NCBI GenBank assembly: GCA_023512835.1
Contig: CM042087.1
Span: 20,093,260-20,157,259 of the forward strand
DNA: 64,000 bases
Direction of reading: 5' to 3'
Source: Taxillus chinensis
Lineage: Eukaryota; Streptophyta; Magnoliopsida; Santalales; Loranthaceae
Position numbers and translations under genes: made by a program
Shown here: positions 32,966-44,738 of the stretch, piece by piece
Position numbering within the stretch: position 1 is the stretch's first letter
Layout: each line of letters begins with the position of its first letter
Notes under the pieces: generated by a model
What the model was told of the DNA's origin: nothing
Seen by the model: only the letters and a program-made list of their open reading frames with translations
Database searches by the model: none

Positions 32966-34074
32966 TCGAACTTGGCTCCCTTCCGTGTAAGAGCTGTCAT
33001 GGGCGCCGCCAACCGAGAAAATCCTTCCACAAAACGCCGGTAATACCCTGCCAGACCCAAGAAACTCCGGATCTCAAAAACATTTGTGGGCCTCTTCCAA
33101 GATGCTACGGATTCAATCTTGGTTGGGTCCACTCTAACTCCTTCGGCAGATACCACATGCCCAAGAAAATGCACCTCTCGCATCCAGAAGTCACACTTGC
33201 TAAATTTAGCATACAAGTGATGATCTCGTAGCGCCTGCAGCACCACGGCCAAGTGCTCCTCATGCTCAGCTTGGGTTTTGGAATACACAAGGATGTCGTC
33301 AATAAATACCACCACGAAGGAATCCAGGTATGGGGCAAATACCTGATTCATTAGATGCATGAACACGGTAGGTGCGTTCGTGAGCCCAAAAGGCATCACT
33401 AACCACTCATAGTGTCCCTATCTACACCTGAACACCGTCTTAGGGATGTCTTCGCTCCTGACCCTCAATTGATGATATCCTGAACGCAGATCGATTTTTG
33501 AGAACCACCGTGCTCCACTCAGCTGGTCGAATAAGTCATCGATCCGCAGCAAAGGGTATTTGTTCTTTACCGTTACTTGATTCAGCTTCCGATAATCAAT
33601 GCAAAGTCGCAACAAACCATCTGCCTTCTTAGCAAACAAGACCGGTGCACCCCAAGGTGAGGTACTAGGACGGATAAAACCTTTATCTCCCAGTTCCTTT
33701 ATTTGCTTCTGAAGCTCCCACAACTCAGCAGATCCCATCCGGTATGCTACTTGTGAGATGGGTCCCACCCCTGGCAACAGTTCAACCGTGAACTCGATAC
33801 TTCTGTGTGGAGGCAACTCCAACAACTCCCCAGGAAAGACATCCTGGAAATTTTCGACAACATCTGGCCACACCCTTTTCTCTAAGTTACCTTCCTCCTC
33901 AAAGGTTAGGGTGGCAAGCCTATGGGTAATATTGCCCCATAGCTCCCTCGTCGGTCCAAGCCTCTCCCAAGCATTCCTATCCCATTCACCCACTAGGGTA
34001 CAGGAAGATCCTGTGGGTGTAGTAAATGATACTCGTCGCCTATAGGAGTCAATCTTAGCCTGAAAGGCCATCAA
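32947..34074 (-). pseudogene. Element D reverse transcriptase (one internal stop)
   Basis: Polymerase domain in one frame with a single stop at 33418-33420 (TAT to TAG, where relatives read Tyr in RCRYGHYEW). N-terminal part 34074-33418: [39 protein letters not shown] and [17 protein letters not shown]-terminal part 33399-32947: [20 protein letters not shown], catalytic [13 protein letters not shown] and [19 protein letters not shown]. All RT blocks are present in order. One stop and the end shift are the only visible lesions. Confidence 0.93.
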
Positions 34075-34331
34075 CTAGTCCATCCCCAGAATCAAACTAA
34101 AAGTCCTCATGGGCATTACGTACAAATCAAATGAGAGGTCAACCTCTCCTATCGTAAGCGCACACTCTCGACACATTTGGTGGATCAACTCCACACCTCC
34201 CATTGGGGACTCGACGCTCAAAGGTCTATCGGCCTCCACACAATCAAGTCCAAGGCTCTCCACCAAGGACTTAGCAATCAGGGAACACGAAGCTCCGGTA
34301 TCAAACAATGCGGCAACAACGGTGCGAGATA
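34075..34331 (-). pseudogene. Element D aspartic protease
   Basis: MFDTGASCSLIAKSLVESLG holds the catalytic DTGA. VMPMRTFSLILGMD ends at a stop (34073-34075, TGG to TAG) just before LMAFQAKID, which opens the RT frame. Upstream, before Met 34308, the frame continues at lower quality to the gag tail. Retropepsin of normal Ty3 length, processing the gag-pol polyprotein. Confidence 0.9.
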
Positions 34332-35765
34332 TTAGAATAGTACCTCAAACCACCGAAGGTCCAGCCCCACCTTCCTCGGAGGGTGATGGTAAATCCTCCA
34401 TTTCAGCTGGTGCCGAGGTAAGCGCGAACACTCTGCCTTGGCCTGCCCCACCACTAGCCTCACTTGCCTTCCCTTTTGCTCCCGCCTGAGTCCACCTGGG
34501 ACGCCCCTCCGATCCTCCTTGTGGTTGCCTCTCCCCATGTGGCCTAGTGTGACCGGAACCAGCCGACCGGCCCGCCACGAATGTCCTGGCTTAGGGGTGG
34601 GGCTTGAAATTGGGTCCCACCCCTGCTCCCTTGTGCTAAGCTTCCAGCTCCCCTATGTTCCCCTTGCTGAAACACACCTTGCTGATGTGTCCCACCTTCC
34701 CACAGTTATGACACGTCAAGTCTTGCTTGGGGCACTCACGTTTGACGTGCCCTGACAGGCCACAATAGGTACACCCGCTTGGGAAGTTCCCAAGCAGACT
34801 CCCCTGTCCTCCAAAGTAACGGGATCCGGGCGGAGCCATTGAAGCTTGGCCCCTATCCTTGGGAAAAGTCCCACTCCCGGGCTCAACCTTCTGCCTCTTG
34901 GTTTCACCGTGCTTGTCGCGCACGCTCTGCCCCATCCGCTCCTGGTGAGCCTGTCTTCCCTCCTCTAATCCTCTCTCAACAATCTTGGCGGTGTCCATAA
35001 CTTCAAGATAGGTCTTCGGCCGCAGCATCTCCACCCTTTGCTTCAGGGCAGGTTTGAGACCCATGGTAAACTTATGGGCCTTCAGGTCCTCCCTTGATAT
35101 TGCTTCGGAGCAAACCGACTCAGCCCCCGGAAATCTCGCTCATACTCTGCTACTTAGCGTGATCCCTGCTTCAGGCTGCTGAACTCCTCCCGCTTCTGCC
35201 ACCGCAATGACTCTAGAAAGAACTCCTCATGGAACAGCTAGAGGAACTCATCCCAGGCCATGGTCTCCATGTCCCGGCTTCCTGAGATGCTAAGCCACCA
35301 TTCCAAGGCTTCCTCCTCCAACTGCCGGACTGCTAGTCTCACTTTGTCTTCCTCCCGGGGTCGAAGAAAGGAGAACACATGCTCGATCTACCGCAGCCGG
35401 TGCTCTGCTCCTAGAGGTTGAGCTCCTCCCTTGAACCTTGGTGGATGTTCCTTTCGGAACTGCGTCAACACGTCTCCCTCTTCCCGCCTCACCGGCACTT
35501 CCTGCCTACACGTAGGTTCCGCCTCACGGGGTGGAGAGGGTGGCACTGCCTGTCGTGCCATCATCTCCTGACGCACCTCGTTTAGGATCTCTCCCCTGAG
35601 GTCCTCACGCATGCCTTGCACGTTCTCACTTAGGGCCCGGACTTGGGCCATGATCCGCTCCAGGGGATCATCGCCCTCTACATGCTGTCCTCTTTCCTCT
35701 CCCAACACGTGCGGAAGATTCATCTTCTACACTGGAGTAGCTCGGGTTACTCTCCTAGGAGGCAT
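34332..35765 (-). pseudogene. Element D gag with two zinc knuckles
   Basis: Likely start is the ATG at 35765 (MPPRRVTRATPV), where an in-frame stop after 12 codons precedes MNLPHVLGEERGQH. N-terminal part 35723-35388 is a coiled-coil-like stretch (LERIMAQVRALSENVQGM) ending in FRKEHPPRFKGG. The capsid core at 35390-35065 is frameshifted. C-terminal part 35064-34636 has two nucleocapsid knuckles of the CX2CX3GHX4C type: CTYCGLSGHVKREC and CHNCGKVGHISKVC. Forms the particle and binds RNA. Confidence 0.88.
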
Positions 35766-36216
35766 AGTCTACATAATTTAAACCAAACTAGGATCAGCTT
35801 CTCTCAAGCTCTACACACCCTCATCCCCATGGGCCATGAGGTACTCAAGCAACGTTTTACATTTAAACACACAGGTAAATCACAGAAGTACACAGCAGCA
35901 ATTCATAGCAACAAGCCTCAAAGAAAATCACCGAATTTCACAGCAACAAAATTTTGTTTTTAGCAACAAGTTTCAGCAACATAGCATGTCCAATCACGAT
36001 ACTCATACTGAAATTAAACTAGTGCCCTAATGCCAATGCATGTATGCACCCTCAACCCAAATGCAAATGCCCTACTCCTTGGTTTAACTACCCCTGAGTA
36101 CACCCCAGAAGACCAGATAGGACCACGTTGATCAGGCGTGTCCTATATCGCTCCTAAGAGTCTCAGAAGCAGCCAGACCTCCCCACTATCCTAGGTCCAC
36201 CAGACCATGAACTATC

Positions 36217-36228
36217 GCTCTGATACCA
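36217..36228 (-). other. Element D primer-binding site (tRNA-iMet)
   Basis: Minus strand TGGTATCAGAGC, three bases from the 5' LTR at 36232. Confidence 0.92.
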
Positions 36229-36231
36229 TAT

Positions 36232-38173
36232 TGTCACGCCCCAATTTCCTTCCACTTGGAAATGAGTAGTGACTGCCCATGCCCGCACCCGAAGGGACAA
36301 AGGGTTGGTGCAAGCACCTTAAAAGGACTTCTAGCACGGGTGCTGTCCCAAACCTGCACAACCAAGCTAACATGCCAAGGGGCATGCTCCTGCTCCCAAA
36401 CCATGCACACAAACACAAATTGAATAACAACATCTCATTTTATTTCATTTCAAAGACTAAATGTTTATTACAACCCAGTCGGGAAAAAACCCCTATGAAG
36501 CCAGGTGTACTGTTACAAATAAAACCAAACCAAATTCCAGAACACAAAACCACGAGCACGACAAAGGAAATAACATAAAACTCCCAGCCTCAGGGACCTA
36601 GCTCCTCAGCCTTCACCTACCGCCTGCTAAACCCTCCAAAAGGACAGTTTATAGGAGGGGTGAGCAAACCATAGCTCGCAGGGATCCGGTCTCCCCGGCA
36701 CTGTCCCGCTCTACAACATGCATGATATGTGTATGCTTGTGCTCGTGTCGTGCCTTAGGCTAAAGCGGCAAACATCACCCAGTAAACACTCTTTACCTGA
36801 GCCCGCACCGAAGGGCAGAGGACACCCCGCCACCACGGCGACATGACATGCCACATCCAGGCGAATGTTGCGTGGACACCAATGCAACATTTTCCACCCG
36901 AGTCGATATGGTCAACCACCTCCTCGGGCGCCATACCTACCCTCAGGAATGGGTGTAGACTTAGCCCACCGTCGTGAGTGCTACACCGAGACTCAGGACC
37001 ACGTCCTGGCCAAATCTCAAGGGGTCCAGCTATTGTGCCTGGCCCATATCTCTGCTCGGTCTCAAACAGACCAGGCGAACAGCATAGCATTACATCTCAA
37101 CATGTAAACTCAGACAAAGCATTTACACTTTATTTCAGGAGGGACCAACATGGTTAGATACAAGCCACACACATCGGCCTCAAAGGCTTTTTATCAAATA
37201 CAAATCAAACACAGTACACACACCATCACACAGGTATATCATCGACACCCATATACAAGGTCTCACAGGCATTATATTGAATACAGGCATTTTATCAAAT
37301 ACATAGTGTGCAAGCCTCACAGACATTTCATCAAACACATGGTGGGCATAAACAAACCCGGGAAAATCCTCAGGCCAAATTCAACATCGAATCAACAGAA
37401 CATGCCATCGAAGGCCAACATCCATATAGGAGATCACACCTATTTGGATTTACATATATATATATAGGCGAATATCCTAGAACAGAGGAGAGTTAGGAAG
37501 AACATGAATCCCTACCTCGGACTTTTGTCCTAACCTCTACGCTAGACACCTTCCAACGACGCGAACCACCATGGCAATCGCCCTGGAGATCCCTCTCTCT
37601 CTCTCTCGGCACGAGTGAGCAAAGAAGAACACAAGAACCCTAAACTCAAACTCAAGCCCTCATTATATAGACACTACCCACATCAAAATGACGTAGTTTT
37701 GATTAAGTAATTCCCAGGATCAAAACGAAGTAGTTTTGATCACACAAGTTAGCACCTTTTCGCACCCATATAGGCCAAAATACTCGGAATTTCAACATGG
37801 TCCTTTGGAGAAAGATCATTAGAATGTCAAAACCAAGGGAACCATGCAAAAATATGGCCGCACGCCAATTTGAACGTGAATTCCCCAATTTACGTGCAAC
37901 TCCATATGCACTCCAAATGCGCTCAAACTTCACCCCTAGCCTCCTTGCATCATGTAGAAGACAACCACGCTTGCACGTGAAATGGACCCATTTCACGTGC
38001 ACCTCACATACACGTCCGTTTGGCCTTAAACTTCGTGGTAGATAGAGGACATCATTTTAAGCATCTTTCCTTTTGCACATGAATTCATTTGAGCCCATTC
38101 AATAGGTCAAAATCTAGAAAAAAACCCTACTCGAAGGCAAAACCGTGACTAACTCAAGGTACGGGTCCTTACA
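36232..38173 (-). repeat. Element D 5' LTR
   Basis: 1942 bp, pairs with 28760-30734 with small indels, including a shorter CT run (37591-37605). Contains the G-box palindrome 37972-38001 and two ACGT-core palindromes at 37681-37742, the second altered to ACGAAGTA. Followed by the TSD CTAAC. Confidence 0.95.
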
Positions 38174-38178
38174 CTAAC

Positions 38179-39081
38179 GAATCAACTTTACCTTCGCGGT
38201 AGCCTCTTTAACCAACTATGGTCCCAAGAGAGCTGCCTCCCCAACCTCGGTCCAACATAAAGGTGATTGATATGGCCTCCCATACAATGCCTCGAAAGGA
38301 GCCATCCCAATGGATGCCTAATAATCTGTTGTTGTAGGCAAACTCCACCAAAGGAAGGTGAGTTGCCCATGAACCCCCAAAATCTAGTACACAGGCCCGC
38401 AACATGTCCTCCAATGTCTGGTTCGTCCTCTCTATTTGACCGTCGGTCTCGGGTGAAAGGCGGTACTCAAGTTAAGCTTTGTCCCCATAGCCTCCTGCAA
38501 GCCTGCCCATAAACGGGAAGTGAACCGCGAATCTCCGTCGGACACAATCAACGATGGTACTCCATGCGGTCTCACAACCTCGTTCACATATAGCCGGCTC
38601 AATGCCCCAATGGAGTCCCGCTCTCGAATGGCAAGAAAATGGGCCGACTTTGTCACCAATCCACAATCACCCAAATCATGTCTTTCCTCCCAATAGTGGG
38701 TGGAAGACCAGTCACAAAATCCATCGATATGCGGTCCCACTTCCACTCTGCCATCGTCAATGGTTGCAACATACCTGCTGGCCGCTGGTGCTCAGCCTTC
38801 ATCTGCTGACACGTGAGGCACCTCGAAACAAAAGCAACTACATCACGTTTTATCCCAGGCCACCAAAAATGTCCCCGAAGTACATGATACATCTTCGTAC
38901 CCCCTAGATGCACTGCAACCCTAGACTGATGAAACTCCCTCATCACCTCATCCCAAAGAGAAGAAGCCACTACTAGCCGCCCCTGAAAAGACAACTCATG
39001 CTTAGGACCCTCTGTCCATTTTGCAGATAGCTCACGAGCCTCAATACGGGCACAGAGAACCTCACACTCAATGTCACCCAA
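38179..39081 (-). pseudogene. Element C integrase, N-terminal and core
   Basis: HHCC domain at 39081-38790: REFHQSRVAVHLGGTKMYH and FVSRCLTCQQMKAEHQRP. First Asp in RISMDFVTGLPPT. After a shift near 38660 come [20 protein letters not shown] and LIVSDGDSRFTSRLW (second Asp). [11 protein letters not shown] shows a frameshift exactly at the position of the Glu segment (HPETDGQ in relatives). The last stretch, 38414-38179, reads [19 protein letters not shown] and is cut by element D. The remainder is at 28254-28759. Confidence 0.9.
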
Positions 39082-39182
39082 TTGTCCCTCCCGGACTCGT
39101 TGACTGCCTCAGGCACAACAACAATAGGACTTACGACTGTCCCACCATCACGAGCAATAGGCTGCAACTGCAACATCGCCAT

Positions 39183-39660
39183 CTACTCCATCGGCTTCCA
39201 CTCTCTGACGACCACTTCAGCCTTTCCTTTCTTGCTCAACGCGTTAGCTACAACATTGCCCTTGCCTGGGGTATAGGCAAGAGTAAAGTCAAAAGTCTGC
39301 AAATACTCCACCCATTGTCTCTGCCTCAAATTCAAGTCCTTCTGAGTAAAGATATACTGAAGGCTCTTGTGATCTGAGAATACCACAAACTTTTCCCCCA
39401 AGAGATAATGCTACCAACTTTTCAAGGCAAAGATGACAGCCGCTAACTCAAGATCGTGAGTAAGGTAATTCTGCTCATGAGGTTTCAGCTGCCTCGACCC
39501 ATAAGCTACCACATTGTGCTCCTGCATAAGCACACACCCAAACCAATCCTGGACGCATCACAATACACCTCATATGAAATACCCTCCCTAGGTAACCTCA
39601 ACATAGATGCGGTGGTCTAACGGGTTTTGAGAGCCTCAAACGCCTCCTGACACTTATTAG
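39183..39660 (-). pseudogene. Element C RNase H
   Basis: Part 39401-39183 reads [20 protein letters not shown] and VVANALSKKGKAEVV. The final metal-binding Asp of ADALS is changed to Asn (ANALS). Above 39401 a stop interrupts W-HYLLGE, and the earlier blocks ([12 protein letters not shown], [13 protein letters not shown]) are recognisable at DNA level up to 39660. Non-functional. Confidence 0.85.
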
Positions 39661-39661
39661 T

Positions 39662-40562
39662 CTACTCAAACTTCACTCCTTTCTTGGTTAACGCCGTCAT
39701 AGGAGCCGCCAAACGGGAGAATCCCTCTACAAAACGATGATAGTACCCCGCCAAACCAAGGAAACTACGAATCTCGAAAACATTAGTTAGCCTCTCCCAC
39801 GATGCCACGGCCTCAATCTTGGCTGGGTCCACTCTAACTCCCTCAGCTGACACTACATGGCCAAGAAAGTGAACCTCCTGCATCCAAAACTCACATTTGC
39901 TAAACTTAGCAAACAATTGTTGGTCCCTCAAGGTTTACAGCACTGTCGCTAAATGCTCCACATGCTCCCTCTCCGTCTTAAAATACACCAAGATATCGTC
40001 TATAAACATCACCACAAAGGAATCCAAATATGGAGCAAAGACCTGGTTCATCAAATGCATGAACACTGCTGGTGCATTAGTGAGCTCGGAAGGCATCACT
40101 ACCCACTCATAGTGCCCATACCTACACCGAAAAGCCGTCTTAGGGATGTCCTCCTCCCTAACCCTTAACTGGTGATACCCTGATCGCAGATCTATCTTGG
40201 AAAACCACTGGGCCCCACTCAAACAAGTCCTCAATCCGAGGCAACGGATACTTGTTCTTCACAGTCACCAAATTCAGCTTCCTATAGTCAATGCAGAGGC
40301 GGAGCGTGCCATCTGCCTTCTTTGCAAAGAGCACCATAGCACCCCAGGGTGAGGTACTCGGTCTGATATACCCTTGGTCCACCAACTCCTCTATTTGCCT
40401 CTGAAGCTCCCTCAACTCGGCTGGCCCCATACGATATGCTACCTGGGAGATTGGGCCAGTCCCCGGTACCAATTCAATGGTGAACTCCACCCTTCTCTTA
40501 GGAGGTAAACTCCTCAACTGGTGAGGGAAGACATCCTGAAATTGGTCAACAACTGCTGGCAC
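39662..40562 (-). pseudogene. Element C reverse transcriptase (broken)
   Basis: Three overlapping frames. 40562-40158: [20 protein letters not shown] and [20 protein letters not shown]. 40234-39935, after a shift: [36 protein letters not shown] and the catalytic [14 protein letters not shown]. 39931-39662, after a stop: [20 protein letters not shown] and [19 protein letters not shown]. Part of the palm around DQLSGAQW is lost at about 40215-40230. Standard Ty3 RT otherwise. Confidence 0.9.
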
Positions 40563-40589
40563 ACTCTCTTTTCTACTTTTCCCTCCTCA

Positions 40590-41060
40590 ACAAAGGTTAG
40601 GACTGCCAACCTGTGGGTAATGGCACCCCACTGGTCCAAAGATCGCCCAGCCTCGACTGCTGCCTCACGTCCTACTCCTCCTGTAGGGTGCCGAAGTCCC
40701 CGCAGGTGTCATGAAGGATACACGCCGCCGATAACAATCTATCTTGGCCTGGAAAGCAAGCCAATCCATACCCAAGATCAGGTCAAATGTAAGCAAGGGC
40801 ATCATGTACAAATCGAAACTAAGCTCCACATCCCCTATAGTTAACACATATTCACGATATATACGCCGCACCTCAATCATACCCCCCCACTTGGAGACTC
40901 CACTGTTAGGGGTCTCTCTCGCTCAACACATGCGAATCCCAATCCCTCAATCGAAGTTCGGTGACAAACGAACAAGATGCACCCGTATCAAAAAGTACGA
41001 AACAAGCGTATGAGAGATCAAAAGGGTACCTCTAACCACCGATGGTCCTGCCTCACCCTC
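40590..41060 (-). pseudogene. Element C aspartic protease (broken)
   Basis: The catalytic LFDTGASCSFVTE is visible near 41010-40965 in one frame. 40880-40665 reads YREYVLTIGDVELSFDLYMM and FDLILGMDWLAFQAKID in the next. Relatives in D and E confirm the order. At least two frameshifts. Confidence 0.82.
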
Positions 41061-42454
41061 CGGTGGTGGAGGTGGTAGCTCAGCCTCCTCCTAGGGTGTT
41101 GCATTCGGTGCGAACACCCTCCCTTGCCCGTGCCACCGGTCGGCTCCCCCACTAGACGGTTCCCGCCATGGCTGCCTCCGGCTTGGTCTCACATCGCTCA
41201 GGCCTCCCCTGAGGTCGGGTCTGGCGAGATCCTGCATGACTAGCCTGCCACTGACACGCTGGCCTCTCCGCTGGTGCATGGAAACTAGCATCACTCCTCA
41301 TGTTGGATGCCAAGCCTCCTGCTCCCTTGTTGCCACTCCTGCAAACCTTGTGCAAATGGCCCTCCCGTCCACAGTTGTTACACTGCTAGTCTTTCTTGGG
41401 ACACTCCCTATTGACGTGTCCTTGCTCCCCACAACAAAGACAACTGCTAGGAAGACCTCCTGCTGAACCTCCCTGTCTACTGCCGCCAAAGGTGAACCTC
41501 CCTGGGTTCACTGATGGTTGACCCCCGGCTGCGGAAGGAACGACTATCTCTCTCCTCGGTCTTGGGCCTCTTGGATTCTAAATCCCGATCTAACCCACCC
41601 TACAACGGGTGACCCTGATGGGCCTGCCTCCCATCATCTAGTTCTCTCTCGGCTATACGAGCCGTCTCAACAACCTCAGGCATAAGTCCTCAAACACAGA
41701 ATCGCCAACCCTCGCCTAAGGGCTAGCCTAAGGCCCAAAGTGAACTTGTGGGCTTTCAGGTCCTCCTTGGCCCACGTCTCGGGAGCAAATCGACACAAGC
41801 TACGGAACTCGCATTCATACTTGGGCACCGTTTTCGATCCTTGCTTTAGACTCCCGAATTTCTCCCTCTTTTGCCACCTCGGTGACTCGGGGAAGAACTC
41901 ATCATGGAAAGGCCGTAAGAACTCATCCCACAACATGTACCGCACAAAGACGGCTTCCTGCGACACTCGGCCACCACTCCAAGGCATTCCCCTCCAAGCG
42001 CCGGATGGCCAACCTCACCTTATCCTCCTCCCGAGGTAGGAGAAAGGAGAACATGTGCTCGATTTGCCTCAACCAATGCTCCGCTATCACCGAATCCCCC
42101 TCTCCCTTGAACCTCGGAGGTTCTTTTTGGAACCTTGTCACAACATCATCTTCTACATGATGCATCGGTACGCCACCCAACGAACTCTCACACTCACGAG
42201 GTAACTCCCTCATCTGGCGGTGGTGGTGGTGGTGGCGGCACCACCCGTTGTGCGGCCATCTCATGGCGCACTTCCTCCCGAACCTCTTGCCGGATACCCT
42301 CCTTCAGCTCTCGAACTTCCAGTCAGATGCTCTCTCGCAGCTGTGTCAACAACAGCGCATGTCCTCCAGCGGGCTGCCCTGCACCAGGACCCTCGTGGGC
42401 AGATGACTCATCAGCCACTGCCCCGAACGCACGTGTCACTCTCCTTGGTGGCAT
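41061..42454 (-). pseudogene. Element C gag (broken)
   Basis: Start ATG at 42454 (MPPRRVTRAFGAV), the same start as in D. 42264-41923 has the capsid entry (VVTRFQKEPPRFKGEGDSV and AEHWLRQIEHMFSFLLPREE). 41987-41676 holds MLWDEFLRPFHDEFFPESPR and TVPKYECEFRSLCRFAPETW, the retrotransposon gag core. 41489-41091 is the nucleocapsid region, where two zinc knuckles (GEQGHVNREC-like and CGREGHLHKVC-like) can be read with frame changes. At least four lesions. Confidence 0.83.
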
Positions 42455-42903
42455 TCTTACTATATAAAGTAAGGAACACAAACGTCAAAACGAATTCGAA
42501 TCTATCGCGTGTCACTACCTCTACCCCACTTATCAATTCTACTATCATATGGCATTACACACATAGATTGCATCAATCCACATTGCACATAGCTTAATTC
42601 ACATTTCAGACAGCTCAATTAAACAAGGAGTTCTCATGCTCAAGGTATTCTAAGAAAATTCAGAGTTGCACATTTCACACTTTATCACGCTATTCACATT
42701 TTTTTCCAGTTTAGCAAACATAAACAACAAATGCAACTAGTGCCTTAATGCCAATGAATGCAAATCCTACCTCAGGTCTGGACTACCCCAAGTACACCTT
42801 AGAGGCTCCAAGAGGACCGTGTTGATCAGGCACGTTCCTCCGGGCTCCTCCAAAGGACTCAAGATAACCAGATCCGCCCACTACCCTAGGCTAACTAGAC
42901 CAT

Positions 42904-42915
42904 ACTCTGATACCA
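42904..42915 (-). other. Element C primer-binding site (tRNA-iMet, one change)
   Basis: Minus strand TGGTATCAGAGT, complementary to initiator tRNA-Met except the last base, three bases from the LTR at 42919. Confidence 0.85.
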
Positions 42916-42918
42916 TAC

Positions 42919-44160
42919 TATCACGCCCCGAATTTCCAACTCGAGCAAACCAGTTCGTAACTCCCCTTTACCCACCCGGTGGGCAAGGGGTTGATATACA
43001 ACATCACGCAAGACATCGTACACACACAGTAGAAATTCATAATAATGTAAATCAAATATCTTCATTAATTTCAAATCACAATAAACGTTTACAACCAAAG
43101 CACACGCCTTTATTACATTCAAATTCTTTTTTTTTTTAATCTCTCCCCACCGGGGTTACATCAGTTTCCACAAAATAGCATAATTGAAAAGGAACAGTAA
43201 AACAAATATGGTCTTCCACCTTGGGGTTCCACCTAATGCTTGTAGGTTCTTGCAAGAAAACACATCACAATAGGAGGGGTGAGCAACCACAGCTCAGTAG
43301 GGATCAAGTCTCCCCAACCCATCCCATGCACCTAACCACTACATGGGAACGTGTACTAGTGCAGTGTCGTGGCAGTAGTAAATACAAGTAAAGCACACCA
43401 CTCAAATGGGCGCAACCACAACCCCAGCTACACTGGCTCCAAAGCCTCATAGGCTACCAATTTCACAGCCTTCCAGGCTAACAATTTAACTGCCTCTCGG
43501 GCAAATGTTTAACCGCCTCTCAGGAAAATAGTTTAACCGCCCCTCAGGCAAATAGTTTAACCGCCTCTCAGGCAAATAGTTCCCACAGCCTCTCAGGCTA
43601 ACAATCATACAATTAAACACATAACATACATTTCTGCCACACATGCATAAAATCAAACACATGGCATGTACACAATCACAGGTTCTCAAACTCAGCCACA
43701 CGGGCATAAAATCAAACACGTAATAGGCATAGCCATACAGGCATATTATCACACACATAATAGGCATAGCCACACTGGCATGTTATCAAACATATAATGT
43801 GCACACATTCATAGGCTCACAAACGCAACCACACAGGCATAAAATCGAACACTTATCATGCAGGCATACTTGTACAAGATAGCAAACGTCCACATAGGAG
43901 ATCACATCAAATATGCCATTGAAGGCCAACATTCATATAGGAGATCACACCTATATGAATTTACATATATATATATATATATATTATAACAACAACGATA
44001 ATACTTGACAGATTATCCACCACAGGGTCTAACCCGGAATGGGTACTAGAAGAGACAGAACCCCTACTTCAACAGGTTCCCCCTTGTCCTTGCTTCCACG
44101 CTAGACGTCGTCCGCCCGCACGAATCACCCTAGCAGCAGCGCTCAAGAACTCTCTCTCCT

Positions 44161-44219
<59 letters not shown>

Positions 44220-44733
44220 GATGGCTGCGGCAGCTGACAACAAAAACCCTGAACCTAAAACAAAGAGAGCTCCTCCTTATATAGACCTCACTTATCAAAA
44301 GGACGTAGTTTTGACAAATGAAATCCACCATCAAAACGCCATAGTTTTGACAAATGAAATCCACCATCAAAACGCCATAGTTTTGATAAATGAAACACAC
44401 AATCAAAATGACGTAGTTTTGATAAATGAAACACACCATCAAAGTGACGTAGCTTTGATAAATGAAATACTCCCTCAAAGACTCGTAGAACACTACCTCG
44501 AAGATCACCGCCTCGGAGCCTCGTAGTTTTAGCCTCAAAGATCGCTGGAAACATGGCCTCAAAGATTTGTCTCAAAGATCAAACCTTTGACCATCAAACC
44601 TTCGAACTTCGACCCTCGGTCTTTGACCCTACGACCCAAATCTTTGGGTTTTCCACCTTTCGACCCAAGCGTTCGCCCAGGGTACTGTTCATCTTCGTTC
44701 CAGCTTGTTCTTCCCAAAACACGGGTCATTACA
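42919..44733 (-). repeat. Element C 5' LTR
   Basis: 1815 bp. Starts TATCACGCCCCG, with the canonical TG changed to TA, and ends GGGTCATTACA before the TSD ATCCA (44734-44738). Contains a CT run of about 50 bp (44166-44217), a TATATAA box near 44277-44284 and five ACGT-core units (44296-44465). Confidence 0.92.
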
Positions 44734-44738
44734 ATCCA
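44734..44738. other. Target-site duplication of element C, right copy
   Basis: ATCCA, identical to 17697-17701. Confidence 0.93.

Larger units (their letters stand above)
28760..38173 (-). mobile_element. Tekay-like chromovirus D, nearly full structure
   Basis: Minus-strand Ty3 element of 9.4 kb inside the integrase gene of element C. LTRs at 28760-30734 and 36232-38173. Polypurine tract 30735-30752 (plus view TCCTCTCCCCCTTAAGAC). Primer site 36217-36228. Gag starts at about 35765 and pol ends with a chromodomain at 30941. The gag-pol frame is broken by only a few lesions (stops at 33418, 34075 and in gag, frameshifts near 31690, 32430, 32950 and in gag), so it is the least decayed polyprotein here. 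30753-30940 and 35766-36216 hold no gene. Confidence 0.95.
17702..44733 (-). mobile_element. Tekay-like chromovirus C, interrupted by B and D
   Basis: Minus-strand Ty3 element in the copia-borne gene, bounded by a perfect ATCCA TSD. Its 3' LTR (17702-19222 plus 27711-27931) is split by element B. Its pol is split in integrase by element D (28760-38173). The rest is an internal region at 27932-28759 and 38179-42918 and the 5' LTR (42919-44733). Domain order, read right to left: gag, protease, RT, RNase H, integrase, GPF motif, chromodomain. All frames are decayed. 27950-28253 (after the polypurine tract) and 42455-42903 (leader) hold no gene. Without B and D the element is about 9.1 kb. Confidence 0.93.

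Noticed and set aside
44143..44562. Minus-strand frames with repeated IYQNYVVLMVGF-like blocks and an Arg/Glu run
   Set aside because: Produced by the tandem ACGT-core palindromes and the CT microsatellite of the element C LTR.
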